From positions 1-6,266 of the forward strand of contig JAAEZW010000121.1 of assembly GCA_018222665.1 (NCBI GenBank): a stretch of 6,266 nt of DNA. The letters run 5' to 3'. The notes beneath the pieces were generated by a model. That model made no database searches. It was not told the origin of the DNA and saw only the letters and a list, made by a program, of their open reading frames with translations. Of this stretch, positions 1 to 6,266 are shown in pieces (the stretch's first letter is position 1; each line of letters starts with the position of its first letter). Source of the stretch: Paracoccaceae bacterium (lineage in GTDB: Bacteria > Pseudomonadota > Alphaproteobacteria > Rhodobacterales > Rhodobacteraceae). The position numbers and the translations under genes are program-made.

Positions 1-2329
1 GGAATTGGTGACCAAGGAACTGGATATTCCCAAAGATAAGCTTTTGGTTACGGTCTATCATACCGATGATGAGGCCGCGGATATGTGGAAAAAGGTTGCG
101 GGCCTGTCTGATGATCGCATCATCCGCATCGCAACGAATGACAACTTCTGGATGATGGGACCAACGGGTCCTTGTGGCCCGTGTACTGAAATTTTTTATG
201 ATCATGGCGAAAGCTTTTGGGGCGGCCCTCCGGGTTCCCCCGAAGAAGACGGAGATCGCTTTATCGAGATTTGGAACCTTGTTTTCATGCAGTATGAGCA
301 ATTTGAAGACGGGTCAAAAACGGATTTGCCAAACCAATCCATTGACACAGGGATGGGGATCGAACGTGTTGCGGCACTGTTGCAAGGTACCAATGACAAT
401 TATTCAACCGATTTGATCCGCTCGTTGATTGAGGCGTCTGCTCACGCGACAAGTTCTGATCCCGATGGTCCGGGAAAAACACATCACCGTGTGATCGCGG
501 ACCATCTTCGCTCAACCTCATTCTTGATTGCGGATGGGGTTATGCCGTCAAATGATGGACGCGGGTATGTGTTGCGTCGCATTATGCGCCGGGCGATGCG
601 CCATGCGCATTTGTTGGGATCCCAAGATCCCGTGATGCACCGTTTAGTGCCTGCTTTGGTGCAACAAATGGGTGCGGCATATCCTGAATTGTCACAGGCG
701 CAGGCCTTGATCGAAGAAACTCTGTTGCAAGAAGAGACACGCTTCAAACAAACGCTAGATCGTGGTTTGAAATTGCTGGATGACGAGGTTGCGGGTCTGG
801 GTGAGGGCGCTGCATTACCTGGTGAAGCGGCGTTTAAACTTTATGACACATATGGCTTCCCACTTGATTTGACGCAGGATGCCTTGCGTGAAAAGGGGCT
901 GAGTGTGGATACCGACGGCTTTGATGCGGCGATGGCCGAACAAAAGGCCAAGGCGCGCGCCGCATGGTCAGGTTCGGGTGAGGCGGCAAATGCCTCAATC
1001 TGGTTTGATATTGCGGATCAACATGGCACGACCGATTTCCTTGGGTATGATACTGAAACGGCCGAAGGTCAGATCATGACCATGCTTAAGGGCAGCGAAA
1101 CTTTGGAAAAGGCTGAAACAGGCGCAGAAATCCAAGTGGTTCTAAACCAGTCACCGTTTTATGCAGAAAGCGGTGGTCAGGTTGGCGACACGGGCGAAAT
1201 TCGCACCGAAACGGGCGCGGCCACCGTCACAGATACGAAAAAAGTTGCAGGCGTTTTCATCCATATCGCAACGGTGAACGAAGGACATATTGAATCGGGC
1301 CAGGGCGCACAATTAAACGTCGATCACGCTCGTCGTAGCGCCATTCGTGCGAACCATTCGGCCACCCACCTGTTGCACGAAGCATTGCGCCGTGCCTTAG
1401 GGGATCATGTGGCACAGCGCGGATCGCTGAATGCGGCGGATCGTTTACGCTTTGACTTTAGTCATTCCAAAGCGATGAGCGCGGAAGAACTGCGTCAGGT
1501 TGAGGCAGAAGTGAACGAATTCATCCGCCAAAATACACGCGTTGAAACACGTATCATGACCCCTGATGATGCACGCGCATTGGGTGCGCAGGCACTATTT
1601 GGCGAAAAATATGGCGATGAGGTTCGTGTGGTCTCCATGGGCGAATTGGCCGGATCGGGCAAGGGCAATGATGGCAACACCTATTCATTGGAACTCTGCG
1701 GTGGCACCCATGTGCGCCAAACAGGTGATATTGGTGCCTTTGTCGCCCTTGGCGATAGCGCAAGTTCCTCAGGCGTGCGCCGGTTTGAGGCGCTGACGGG
1801 ACAGGCCGCATTGGATCATCTGACCCAGCAATCTGAACAGTTGGTCGCCATTGCATCTGAAATGAAGGCCCCCGTTGCCGAAGTTGGATCGCGTGTCAAA
1901 GCCTTGTTGGATGAACGCAAAGCCTTTGCGAATGAGGTTGCTCAGCTGCGCCGTGAATTGGCCATGTCGGGCGGTTCATCGCGGGGGCAGGGCCCAGCGG
2001 CCAAGGAGATCAACGGTGTATCCTTCATTGCGCAGGTTTTGGCCGGTGTGTCGGGCAAGGATTTGCCCGCCCTTATCGATGAACATAAAAACTGTGTTGA
2101 AAGCGGTGCGATTTTGTTGATTGCTGACACAGGTGGCAAGGTTGCAGTGGCCGCAGGGGTCACAAATGATCTGACTGATCGCATCAGTGCGGTTGATTTG
2201 GTCAAGGCCGCTGTTATTGAATTAGGCGGCAAGGGGGGCGGCGGACGCCCTGACATGGCCCAAGGTGGTGGAAGCGATTCATCCAAAGCAGATGCCGCAA
2301 TCGCCGCGGCAGAGGCGCAAATCACCTAA
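1..2329 (+). CDS. alaS: alanyl-tRNA synthetase (AlaRS), 5'-truncated by the window edge
   Basis: AlaRS is a cytoplasmic class II synthetase that charges tRNA-Ala with alanine using ATP and hydrolyses mischarged Ser- or Gly-tRNA. The frame is open from base 2 (GAA), giving about 775 residues to the TAA at 2327-2329. A TTG at base 5 only looks like a start; the true start is about 110 residues upstream, judged from the usual length of roughly 880. Class II motifs 1 and 2 should lie in the missing part. Visible are the GPTGPCGPC core segment (158-184), motif 3 around DTGMGIERV (344-370), the helical tRNA-binding region with [13 protein letters not shown] (about 560-600), the editing-domain zinc ligands HSATH (1355-1369) and CGGTH (1697-1711), and the C-Ala/DHHA1 domain ending in a glycine-rich [10 protein letters not shown] segment (about 2225-2255). 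The editing site looks complete and there is no internal break. The family assignment is near certain. It converges with the - strand block. Confidence 0.98.
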   Translation, partial: ELVTKELDIPKDKLLVTVYHTDDEAADMWKKVAGLSDDRIIRIATNDNFWMMGPTGPCGPCTEIFYDHGESFWGGPPGSPEEDGDRFIEIWNLVFMQYEQFEDGSKTDLPNQSIDTGMGIERVAALLQGTNDNYSTDLIRSLIEASAHATSSDPDGPGKTHHRVIADHLRSTSFLIADGVMPSNDGRGYVLRRIMRRAMRHAHLLGSQDPVMHRLVPALVQQMGAAYPELSQAQALIEETLLQEETRFKQTLDRGLKLLDDEVAGLGEGAALPGEAAFKLYDTYGFPLDLTQDALREKGLSVDTDGFDAAMAEQKAKARAAWSGSGEAANASIWFDIADQHGTTDFLGYDTETAEGQIMTMLKGSETLEKAETGAEIQVVLNQSPFYAESGGQVGDTGEIRTETGAATVTDTKKVAGVFIHIATVNEGHIESGQGAQLNVDHARRSAIRANHSATHLLHEALRRALGDHVAQRGSLNAADRLRFDFSHSKAMSAEELRQVEAEVNEFIRQNTRVETRIMTPDDARALGAQALFGEKYGDEVRVVSMGELAGSGKGNDGNTYSLELCGGTHVRQTGDIGAFVALGDSASSSGVRRFEALTGQAALDHLTQQSEQLVAIASEMKAPVAEVGSRVKALLDERKAFANEVAQLRRELAMSGGSSRGQGPAAKEINGVSFIAQVLAGVSGKDLPALIDEHKNCVESGAILLIADTGGKVAVAAGVTNDLTDRISAVDLVKAAVIELGGKGGGGRPDMAQGGGSDSSKADAAIAAAEAQIT

Positions 2330-2659
2330 GATTTTGGCGGCAGGCTCTGCGCATGGCGCAGGGCTATCCCCATCCAAAGTGCGCGGCGATCATCATTGAC
2401 AATGGCCTCATCCGTCACATCGATCAGGCCGCCCATTTTGCGGCCTGTAAACATTATGTCACCCGCGCCCTCAATGGCTTTGGCCTCGGCCTCTTGGTAT
2501 TTTGCCGACGCGGAACATGGCGCCATCCTTGTGAACGCCGCATACCATATGACCCGCATACATGCAGGCAAGTCCACCAAACATTTTCTTTTCTGAAATC
2601 CCAATGACATCACACAGATCATTGCGCATGATTTGTACCAAACCTTCGTCACAGGCCAT
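2326..2659 (-). pseudogene. TfoX N-terminal-domain protein, reading frame broken by one base
   Basis: Two overlapping - strand frames together make one TfoX-N domain. Frame A starts at ATG 2659 and gives residues 1-53, with EKKMFGGLACMYAGHMVCGV and MFRVGK, then runs off-family to a TGA at 2471-2473. Frame B continues the domain from YQEAEAKAIEG through FTGRKMGG and LIDVTDEA to SLPPKS and a TAG at 2326-2328. Removing one A from the AAAA run (TTTT at 2500-2503 on +) joins them into 110 residues, a normal length for this domain, with the expected spacing between the VG and FTGR motifs. TfoX-N proteins are named after the competence regulator TfoX/Sxy; stand-alone short versions in alphaproteobacteria have no established function. 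The ATG directly follows the hydrolase TAA and no good ribosome site precedes it, so translation is probably coupled. The break may be real decay, a recent mutation or a sequencing error. The family call is strong; the pseudogene status is uncertain. Confidence 0.8.
2343..2365 (+). terminator. strong hairpin just past the alaS stop; possible 3'-end or terminator stem
   Basis: Arms 2343-2352 and 2356-2365 can pair over 10 positions (8 Watson-Crick, 2 G-U) around a 3-base ATG loop; the inner six pairs are CTGCGC/GCGCAG. It begins 14 bases after the alaS stop, where an mRNA 3' end would be expected. It is followed by ATCCCC and not by a T-run, and no T-run follows on the other strand, so it is not a canonical intrinsic terminator. 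It lies inside the TfoX-like coding region (codons for ALRHAQS), so it could also be a by-product of coding sequence. A role in stabilising the alaS 3' end or as a weak two-way barrier between the convergent genes is inference. Confidence 0.3.
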
Positions 2660-3619
2660 TTAGTTTTTCTGTTTCAATGTGATGCGTGATTGTAACCGCT
2701 GAACTGCTTCTAAAATGTCAGCCTGTTTGAAATGATGGGGCATGTGGCCCTGTTCAGGCCAGATGGTGACTTTCACATCCTTTAGGCGATTTTTCAGCCC
2801 CTCGGCATGGATTTTGGGGGAAACCGTGGTGTCCAATGCGCCGTGCAAAATTTCGATGGGCACGGTGACGTGATCATATTGTGCCTCAAGCGCGCGGATT
2901 TGTTCATGGATTTGATTGCGCTGTCGGGCATTGCTTTGGATTGTTTTGGGGCGCAGTACCAATTCAACACCCATCCCCTCCCGATAACCCGCAGGTGGGG
3001 GATTAGGTGTGAACACTTCATCCAGTCCGTTTTGAATTGCACCTTCGTAATGAAAGGCCCCAATGAAATGATTGACAAATGGCCCAATGATCGGGTCTTT
3101 GTTCATTTTGTAATAGGTGCTGGTCGGCGTATCAAAGGGCATGACAACAGGCGATATTAATGCCAATGCGGATAGATCATCAGGTGCCTGTGTGGCCCAG
3201 GCCATTGAAATAATTCCACCCAATGAGTGCCCCAAAACAATGGGTTTATCTGCACCCAATTGTTTGGCCGCATCCCGCAGGATCATCGCCTGATCAATGA
3301 ATTTATCCCCATCCGCGGACAGTCTGTCACTATATCCCAATCCAGGGCGATCAAAAATAATCAAACGGAAATGCGGGGCAAGCGTATCCTCAAGCGCAAT
3401 GACCAAATCACGCATATTCCCGCTTGATCCATGGATCATCACCAAATCGGGCCCTGATCCTGTCACATAGGCCTGAACGTTTTTTCCATTGACCGTAACC
3501 GTTTGGCCAATTGGGGGATAGCGTGCATCGATATGCACCTCGCGTATTTTGGCAATCACATAGGTGCCCAACAAAATAAGGGCGAGGATAAGGATAAAGA
3601 GTTTAAGCGCCAATTTCAT
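2660..3619 (-). CDS. membrane-anchored alpha/beta-fold hydrolase
   Basis: This 319-residue protein has an N-terminal hydrophobic helix (about residues 7-23) after two lysines, with no clear cleavage site, suggesting an inner-membrane anchor with the catalytic domain on the periplasmic side. The alpha/beta-hydrolase core follows: HGSSG oxyanion region (63-67), [10 protein letters not shown] (89-98), nucleophile elbow GHSLGG with Ser132, a cap region (about 160-240), acid Asp263 in [10 protein letters not shown], and His292 in EQGHMPHHF. The triad Ser132-Asp263-His292 is complete. The substrate cannot be read from sequence; esterase, lactonase or another hydrolase are all possible. It overlaps the end of metA by 17 bases. 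The codon just before its ATG is an in-frame TGA, which fixes 3619 as the first possible ATG. There is no clear Shine-Dalgarno, so translation is probably coupled to metA. It is not MetX, which shares the fold but is longer and lacks such an anchor. Confidence 0.92.
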   Translation of the reverse strand: MKLALKLFILILALILLGTYVIAKIREVHIDARYPPIGQTVTVNGKNVQAYVTGSGPDLVMIHGSSGNMRDLVIALEDTLAPHFRLIIFDRPGLGYSDRLSADGDKFIDQAMILRDAAKQLGADKPIVLGHSLGGIISMAWATQAPDDLSALALISPVVMPFDTPTSTYYKMNKDPIIGPFVNHFIGAFHYEGAIQNGLDEVFTPNPPPAGYREGMGVELVLRPKTIQSNARQRNQIHEQIRALEAQYDHVTVPIEILHGALDTTVSPKIHAEGLKNRLKDVKVTIWPEQGHMPHHFKQADILEAVQRLQSRITLKQKN

Positions 3620-4526
3620 TCAAATCATATGGAGTAGTTTGGTAAATTTGATTGACCCAGTTTCCATACAGCAAATGCGCATGCGAACGCCATCTGTTCA
3701 ATGGCGGTTGGCTGGGATCATCATCGGGGTAATAATTTTGCGGCACATTGATCGGCGTTCCGTCTGAAACATCCCGATCATATTCCTGTTTCAATGTGTC
3801 GCTGTCGTATTCAAAGTGATTAAAGATATAGAGCGCGCGATGTTTCGCATCCTTGATCAAACAGGGGCCAACCTCGGAACTCCCCAGCAGGGTTTTCAGA
3901 TCTGCGTTTGCATCAACTTCCTTTTGTTGGATTTCGGTCCAGCGGCTAACGGGGATGACAAAATTGTCCGAAAACCCACGCAGGTAGGGCGAAGCAGGCA
4001 CCAAATTGTCATGACGAAAACATCCGAACGCCTTGGCATCCAGCATACGTTTGTTGATGCCATGCAGATGATAGATCATCGCCATACCGCCCCAGCATAC
4101 GCCAAAGGTGGAATGAACGTGGGTTTGTGTCCAATCCATGATTTGGCGCAGCTCGTCCCAATAGGTCACCTCTTCAAACGGCAGATGTTCGATGGGGGCA
4201 CCCGTAATGATCAACCCATCAAATTTCTCACCACTTTCCGCAACCTCGTTAAACGGGCGGTAAAAGCTTGTCATATGCTCGGCAGCGGTGGTTTTAGATT
4301 GGTGATCGCTCATCCGGATAAGCGTCAATTCAATTTGCAACGGTGTCGCCCCAATTAAGCGAGAAAATTGGATTTCCGTCTGAATTTTGCGCGGCATTAG
4401 GTTTAACAACGCAATGCGCAGCGGGCGAATATCCTGACGCGATGCCTGATTTTCCGACATAACCATCACGCCCTCATGCGTCAGCACGTCATAGGCAGGC
4501 AGGTTTTCTGGAATTTTAATGGGCAT
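3603..4526 (-). CDS. metA: homoserine O-acyltransferase MetA, predicted acetyl-CoA-dependent
   Basis: MetA activates homoserine in the cytoplasm by O-acylation, the first committed step of methionine synthesis. At 307 residues it is full length, from [11 protein letters not shown] to a C-terminal [10 protein letters not shown] that matches the TPYDL end typical of the family. The catalytic cysteine is Cys144 in STFGVCWGG, and the partner residues are His237 and Glu239 in FNHFEYDSD; these match E. coli Cys142, His235 and Glu237 with a constant two-residue offset. The position that sets acyl-donor choice is Glu113 in [12 protein letters not shown]. Bacillus cereus MetA has Glu111 here and uses acetyl-CoA, whereas E. 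coli has glycine and uses succinyl-CoA. The name homoserine O-succinyltransferase would therefore probably be wrong. The ATG at 4526 is preceded by a good ribosome site. The gene sits 37 bases after the P-loop gene with no room for a long leader. Confidence 0.96.
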   Translation of the reverse strand: MPIKIPENLPAYDVLTHEGVMVMSENQASRQDIRPLRIALLNLMPRKIQTEIQFSRLIGATPLQIELTLIRMSDHQSKTTAAEHMTSFYRPFNEVAESGEKFDGLIITGAPIEHLPFEEVTYWDELRQIMDWTQTHVHSTFGVCWGGMAMIYHLHGINKRMLDAKAFGCFRHDNLVPASPYLRGFSDNFVIPVSRWTEIQQKEVDANADLKTLLGSSEVGPCLIKDAKHRALYIFNHFEYDSDTLKQEYDRDVSDGTPINVPQNYYPDDDPSQPPLNRWRSHAHLLYGNWVNQIYQTTPYDLNEIGA

Positions 4527-4532
4527 CGATAT

Positions 4533-4539
4533 CTTTCCT
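4533..4539 (-). promoter_or_regulatory. ribosome binding site of metA
   Basis: Read on the - strand, AGGAAAG lies six bases before the metA ATG (AGGA to ATG spacing of nine). It supports 4526 as the start. It is the clearest Shine-Dalgarno in the - strand block, suggesting metA is translated independently of the gene before it. Confidence 0.7.
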
Positions 4540-4563
4540 AAGTTTCAATTAGAGGTAGAACGG

Positions 4564-5424
4564 TCATGTATTACGCTCAAGGGCATTTGCGATCATCACA
4601 TCAAATTGATCGGGAGATGTGACGGCGGCAACCTCATCGGCGGTGACCTTAACACCCCATTTCGCCATGCCGCGATAGAGCGGTTGGCGGTGTGCCATGG
4701 CTTGCGCATAAGTCCAGCGCACGAAATTATCGGGGTCAACATCATGCGCGGCAACCCCGTTTTGCGCAAGGTAGGCCGCCCATTTGGCATCAAGGAAGGA
4801 TGCCTGATAGCACATGGGTTTTGGGGCACGATCAAATCGTTTGATCAATTCATCTGTATGCGCGTCCGATCCTTCAATCCAAACCATCAGTGCAGATTGT
4901 GACAGGCACGACAGAACGGGATCATTTGGATCTGCAGGATCCACAACCTCGCAAATCGATCCACCGCTATCACAGACAAAATGATCATAGCCATAGATGT
5001 GACGCGCGCGTTCGATGAAATAGGGGGTATCCAGCAGGGCTTCAACCTCGGCGCGGTGATGTTGTGCCTGACGTCTGCGATATTCTTCGATGGATAGGCC
5101 GCCTATATCCGCGCGACCGGGTTTTCCCAGATAGGTGGACAGCGGTGCCAGGTTATCAAAGGTGATGTTTGATTTAATTTTGATGCTGTCGCTCATCAAG
5201 AGGTCGCGCAGAAACGGGTTACCCATTGCCTCGCGTTTGAAACTATCTTCGATGAATTCGCCCATGTAGCGGGTGCCAATGCGGTAATCGATGGAATAGT
5301 GAAACCAATCCCCCGAGGCACGCAGCATATTTGAAACATGGGTTTTCCCCAATCCTGACATGCCAAACAAAACGACACGCTTTTGCACGGCGTTTTGCCA
5401 ATCCAGTGCGCTGTTGTAAATCAT
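4564..5424 (-). CDS. uncharacterised P-loop NTPase (kinase-like ATPase), 286 residues
   Basis: A Walker A motif GMSGLGKT at residues 21-28 follows a beta strand (RVVLFG) and leads into a helix (HVSNMLRASG), the layout of small P-loop kinases. Further on are DWFHYSIDYRIGTRYMGEF (39-57), ITFDNLAPLSTYLGKPG (87-103), a Walker-B-like strand ending in HFVCDSGGS with Asp152, and VWIEGSDAHTDELIKRFDRA (181-200). The last has arginines that might act like the lid of shikimate-kinase-type enzymes. No standard kinase substrate signature is recognisable, so the reaction is unknown. The sequence reads like a protein conserved in Rhodobacterales and annotated only as 'ATPase'. Its ATG overlaps the stop of the transporter gene (ATGA) with a GAGG site six bases ahead, so the two are translationally coupled. 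metA follows 37 bases later. No membrane segment or signal peptide is seen, so it is probably cytoplasmic. Confidence 0.85.
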   Translation of the reverse strand: MIYNSALDWQNAVQKRVVLFGMSGLGKTHVSNMLRASGDWFHYSIDYRIGTRYMGEFIEDSFKREAMGNPFLRDLLMSDSIKIKSNITFDNLAPLSTYLGKPGRADIGGLSIEEYRRRQAQHHRAEVEALLDTPYFIERARHIYGYDHFVCDSGGSICEVVDPADPNDPVLSCLSQSALMVWIEGSDAHTDELIKRFDRAPKPMCYQASFLDAKWAAYLAQNGVAAHDVDPDNFVRWTYAQAMAHRQPLYRGMAKWGVKVTADEVAAVTSPDQFDVMIANALERNT

Positions 5425-6266
5425 GACTGACCTCGGGTTTCATGAAGGATGTTGCTATAGTTGCCGACAAAGATCAAAACCGCACCGGCCAAAACCATAA
5501 TGTCTAGCGCCTCACCATAAGCCAACATTCCAATGACTGCAATCACCGGCAGGCGGGCAAAATCCACAGGAATGACAACCGTGGCAGGTGCCAAGGCAAG
5601 GGCGGAGGTGATGCAAAAATGCGCAAGCAATCCGCATAGCGCAATCACCATGACATAGGGCAGGGCGGTTATTGATGGCACGGCAATATCGCCATCATAC
5701 CCCGCACAAATCACCCCGAACACCGCCTGCATCACGGTTAGGTAAAATAAAACGCATGTCACGGTTTCTGTGCGGGTTAGTTTTTTGGTCATCAAAGTGG
5801 TCCAAGCGAATGCCACGGCCGATAAGGCGGCCGTTGTCACGCCAAAGCTGATCCCAAACTCCCATGGGCGGGTGATGATCAAAATCCCCGCAAACCCCAT
5901 CACCGCAGCCAAAACGCGCATGTGTGTCAATCGTTCACCCAAAACCATCGGCGACAGCAATAACACCCAAAGCGGGTTCGTAAATTCCAGTGCAAAAAGT
6001 TGCGTCAGTGGGATCACCGTCACCGCATAAAACCACAGGTTCTGTCCTGTAAAATGTGCCAAATTACGCGTGAAATGGATGCCCATGTGCCGCCGTGTGA
6101 TTTGGCCCAATGTACCGAAATACCACCCCAGCGCCAAAACAACCGCGATCCCAACAAAACTGCGGTACATCATGATTTCAAATGTATCGAGTTCAAAGCT
6201 GACTTCACGCCCCGCAACGGCCATCGCAGAGAAGGAGGCGATTGCGCCCGTCATATAGGCCACGGC
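5421..6266 (-). CDS. EamA/DMT-family membrane transporter, N-terminus cut by the window edge
   Basis: About 281 visible residues form ten predicted membrane helices in two EamA repeats. The first repeat runs from GAIASFSAMAVAGRE through ...WVLLLSPMVLGERLT and VLAAVMGFAGILIITRP. The second runs from GVTTAALSAVAFAWTTLMTKK through a segment ending FARLPVIAVIGMLAYGE and VLAGAVLIFVGNYSNIL. The PLWVLLLSPMVLGE and FARLPVIAVIGMLAYGE segments are the matching family signatures. DMT proteins mostly export amino acids, metabolites or drugs across the inner membrane; the substrate cannot be read here. The frame is open to the right edge. The codon at 6261-6263 is GTG and an ATG lies at 6252-6254, but both sit at the very start of the first helix, so the true start is probably a few codons beyond the window. 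It is the first visible gene of the - strand block and ends in an ATGA overlap with the P-loop gene. Confidence 0.9.
   Translation of the reverse strand, partial: AVAYMTGAIASFSAMAVAGREVSFELDTFEIMMYRSFVGIAVVLALGWYFGTLGQITRRHMGIHFTRNLAHFTGQNLWFYAVTVIPLTQLFALEFTNPLWVLLLSPMVLGERLTHMRVLAAVMGFAGILIITRPWEFGISFGVTTAALSAVAFAWTTLMTKKLTRTETVTCVLFYLTVMQAVFGVICAGYDGDIAVPSITALPYVMVIALCGLLAHFCITSALALAPATVVIPVDFARLPVIAVIGMLAYGEALDIMVLAGAVLIFVGNYSNILHETRGQS
5430..5434 (-). promoter_or_regulatory. ribosome binding site of the P-loop gene, inside the transporter gene
   Basis: Read on the - strand, GAGGT sits five bases before the ATG at 5424 and is made of the last codons of the transporter (R-G-Q-S). Together with the ATGA stop/start overlap it supports this start and coupled translation. 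Confidence 0.65.

Larger units (their letters stand above)
2326..6266 (-). other. probable five-gene operon: transporter, P-loop protein, metA, hydrolase, TfoX-like
   Basis: All five genes run the same way with junctions of -4 (ATGA at 5421-5424), +37 (4527-4563), -17 (3603-3619) and 0 bases (TAA then ATG at 2662-2657). No terminator hairpin with a T-run and no promoter-sized gap is seen between them. A single transcript starting beyond the right edge is the simplest reading. The metabolic connection between the members is not shown by sequence; sharing an operon with metA is the only link. Confidence 0.75.

Noticed and set aside
614..625. 12-base palindrome TTGGGATCCCAA
   Set aside because: It is inside the conserved AlaRS coding region with no partner site; expected by chance at this length of sequence with these codons.
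1942..2325. 127-codon open frame on the - strand opposite the end of alaS
   Set aside because: It is low-complexity, rich in Ala, Pro and Ser, mirrors the glycine-rich C-terminus of AlaRS, and has no family features.
2326..2652. A 108-residue protein starting at the ATG at 2652 on the - strand
   Set aside because: Only its second half is family-like; its first half is an out-of-frame reading of the TfoX N-half. It is better described as one frameshifted gene.
2660..3619. Hydrolase as a second homoserine acyltransferase of the MetX type
   Set aside because: MetX is an alpha/beta-fold enzyme and would fit next to metA, but this protein has an N-terminal membrane anchor, a short cap and a general GHSLGG hydrolase elbow, not MetX features.
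3816..4358. 180-codon open frame on the + strand opposite metA
   Set aside because: It lies wholly inside metA on the other strand, has no recognisable domain and no ribosome site, while metA has a complete catalytic set.
4830..4846. Inverted repeat GATCAAA-TCG-TTTGATC
   Set aside because: It sits in the middle of the P-loop gene coding for LIKRFDR, has no T-run and is far from any gene boundary; probably a chance product of codons.
5421..6266. Transporter as an S-adenosylmethionine carrier because it shares an operon with metA
   Set aside because: Some DMT proteins in rickettsiae carry S-adenosylmethionine, but nothing in this sequence identifies the substrate and operon membership alone is not enough.

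Overview
The window looks like a piece of an alphaproteobacterial chromosome, most likely from a Rhodobacterales (Roseobacter-type) bacterium of moderate G+C content. The grounds are the overall character of the proteins: alanyl-tRNA synthetase, a TfoX-N-domain protein of the 'EKKMFGGL...CGV' type, the P-loop protein and the EamA-type exporter all read like Rhodobacterales versions. This is recognition by eye, not a database search. No mobile element, rRNA, tRNA or CRISPR array was seen.

Layout. On the + strand, the 3' seven-eighths of alaS (alanyl-tRNA synthetase) runs in from the left edge and stops at 2329. Everything to its right is one tightly packed block on the - strand. Read in the direction of transcription (right to left) it is: an EamA/DMT-family membrane transporter (cut by the right edge), an uncharacterised P-loop ATPase/kinase-like protein, metA (homoserine O-acyltransferase, predicted to use acetyl-CoA), a membrane-anchored alpha/beta hydrolase, and a small TfoX-N-domain protein whose frame is broken by one base. 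The junctions are an ATGA overlap, a 37-base gap, a 17-base overlap, and a stop codon directly followed by a start codon. The block is therefore very probably one operon whose promoter lies beyond the right edge. It meets alaS tail to tail, with the two stop codons overlapping. There is no gene-free stretch longer than 37 bases.

How the genes work together. Only metA has a firm pathway role, the first committed step from homoserine to methionine. The hydrolase, P-loop protein and transporter are linked to it by operon structure, but the sequence does not show a shared pathway. The main points for a second look are the single-base frame break in the TfoX-like gene, the glutamate in MetA that predicts acetyl-CoA use, the conserved-looking but unnamed P-loop protein coupled to a transporter, and a strong hairpin just after the alaS stop that lies inside the convergent gene. 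I found no convincing evidence of a wholly new biological system; this is mostly ordinary core-genome sequence.
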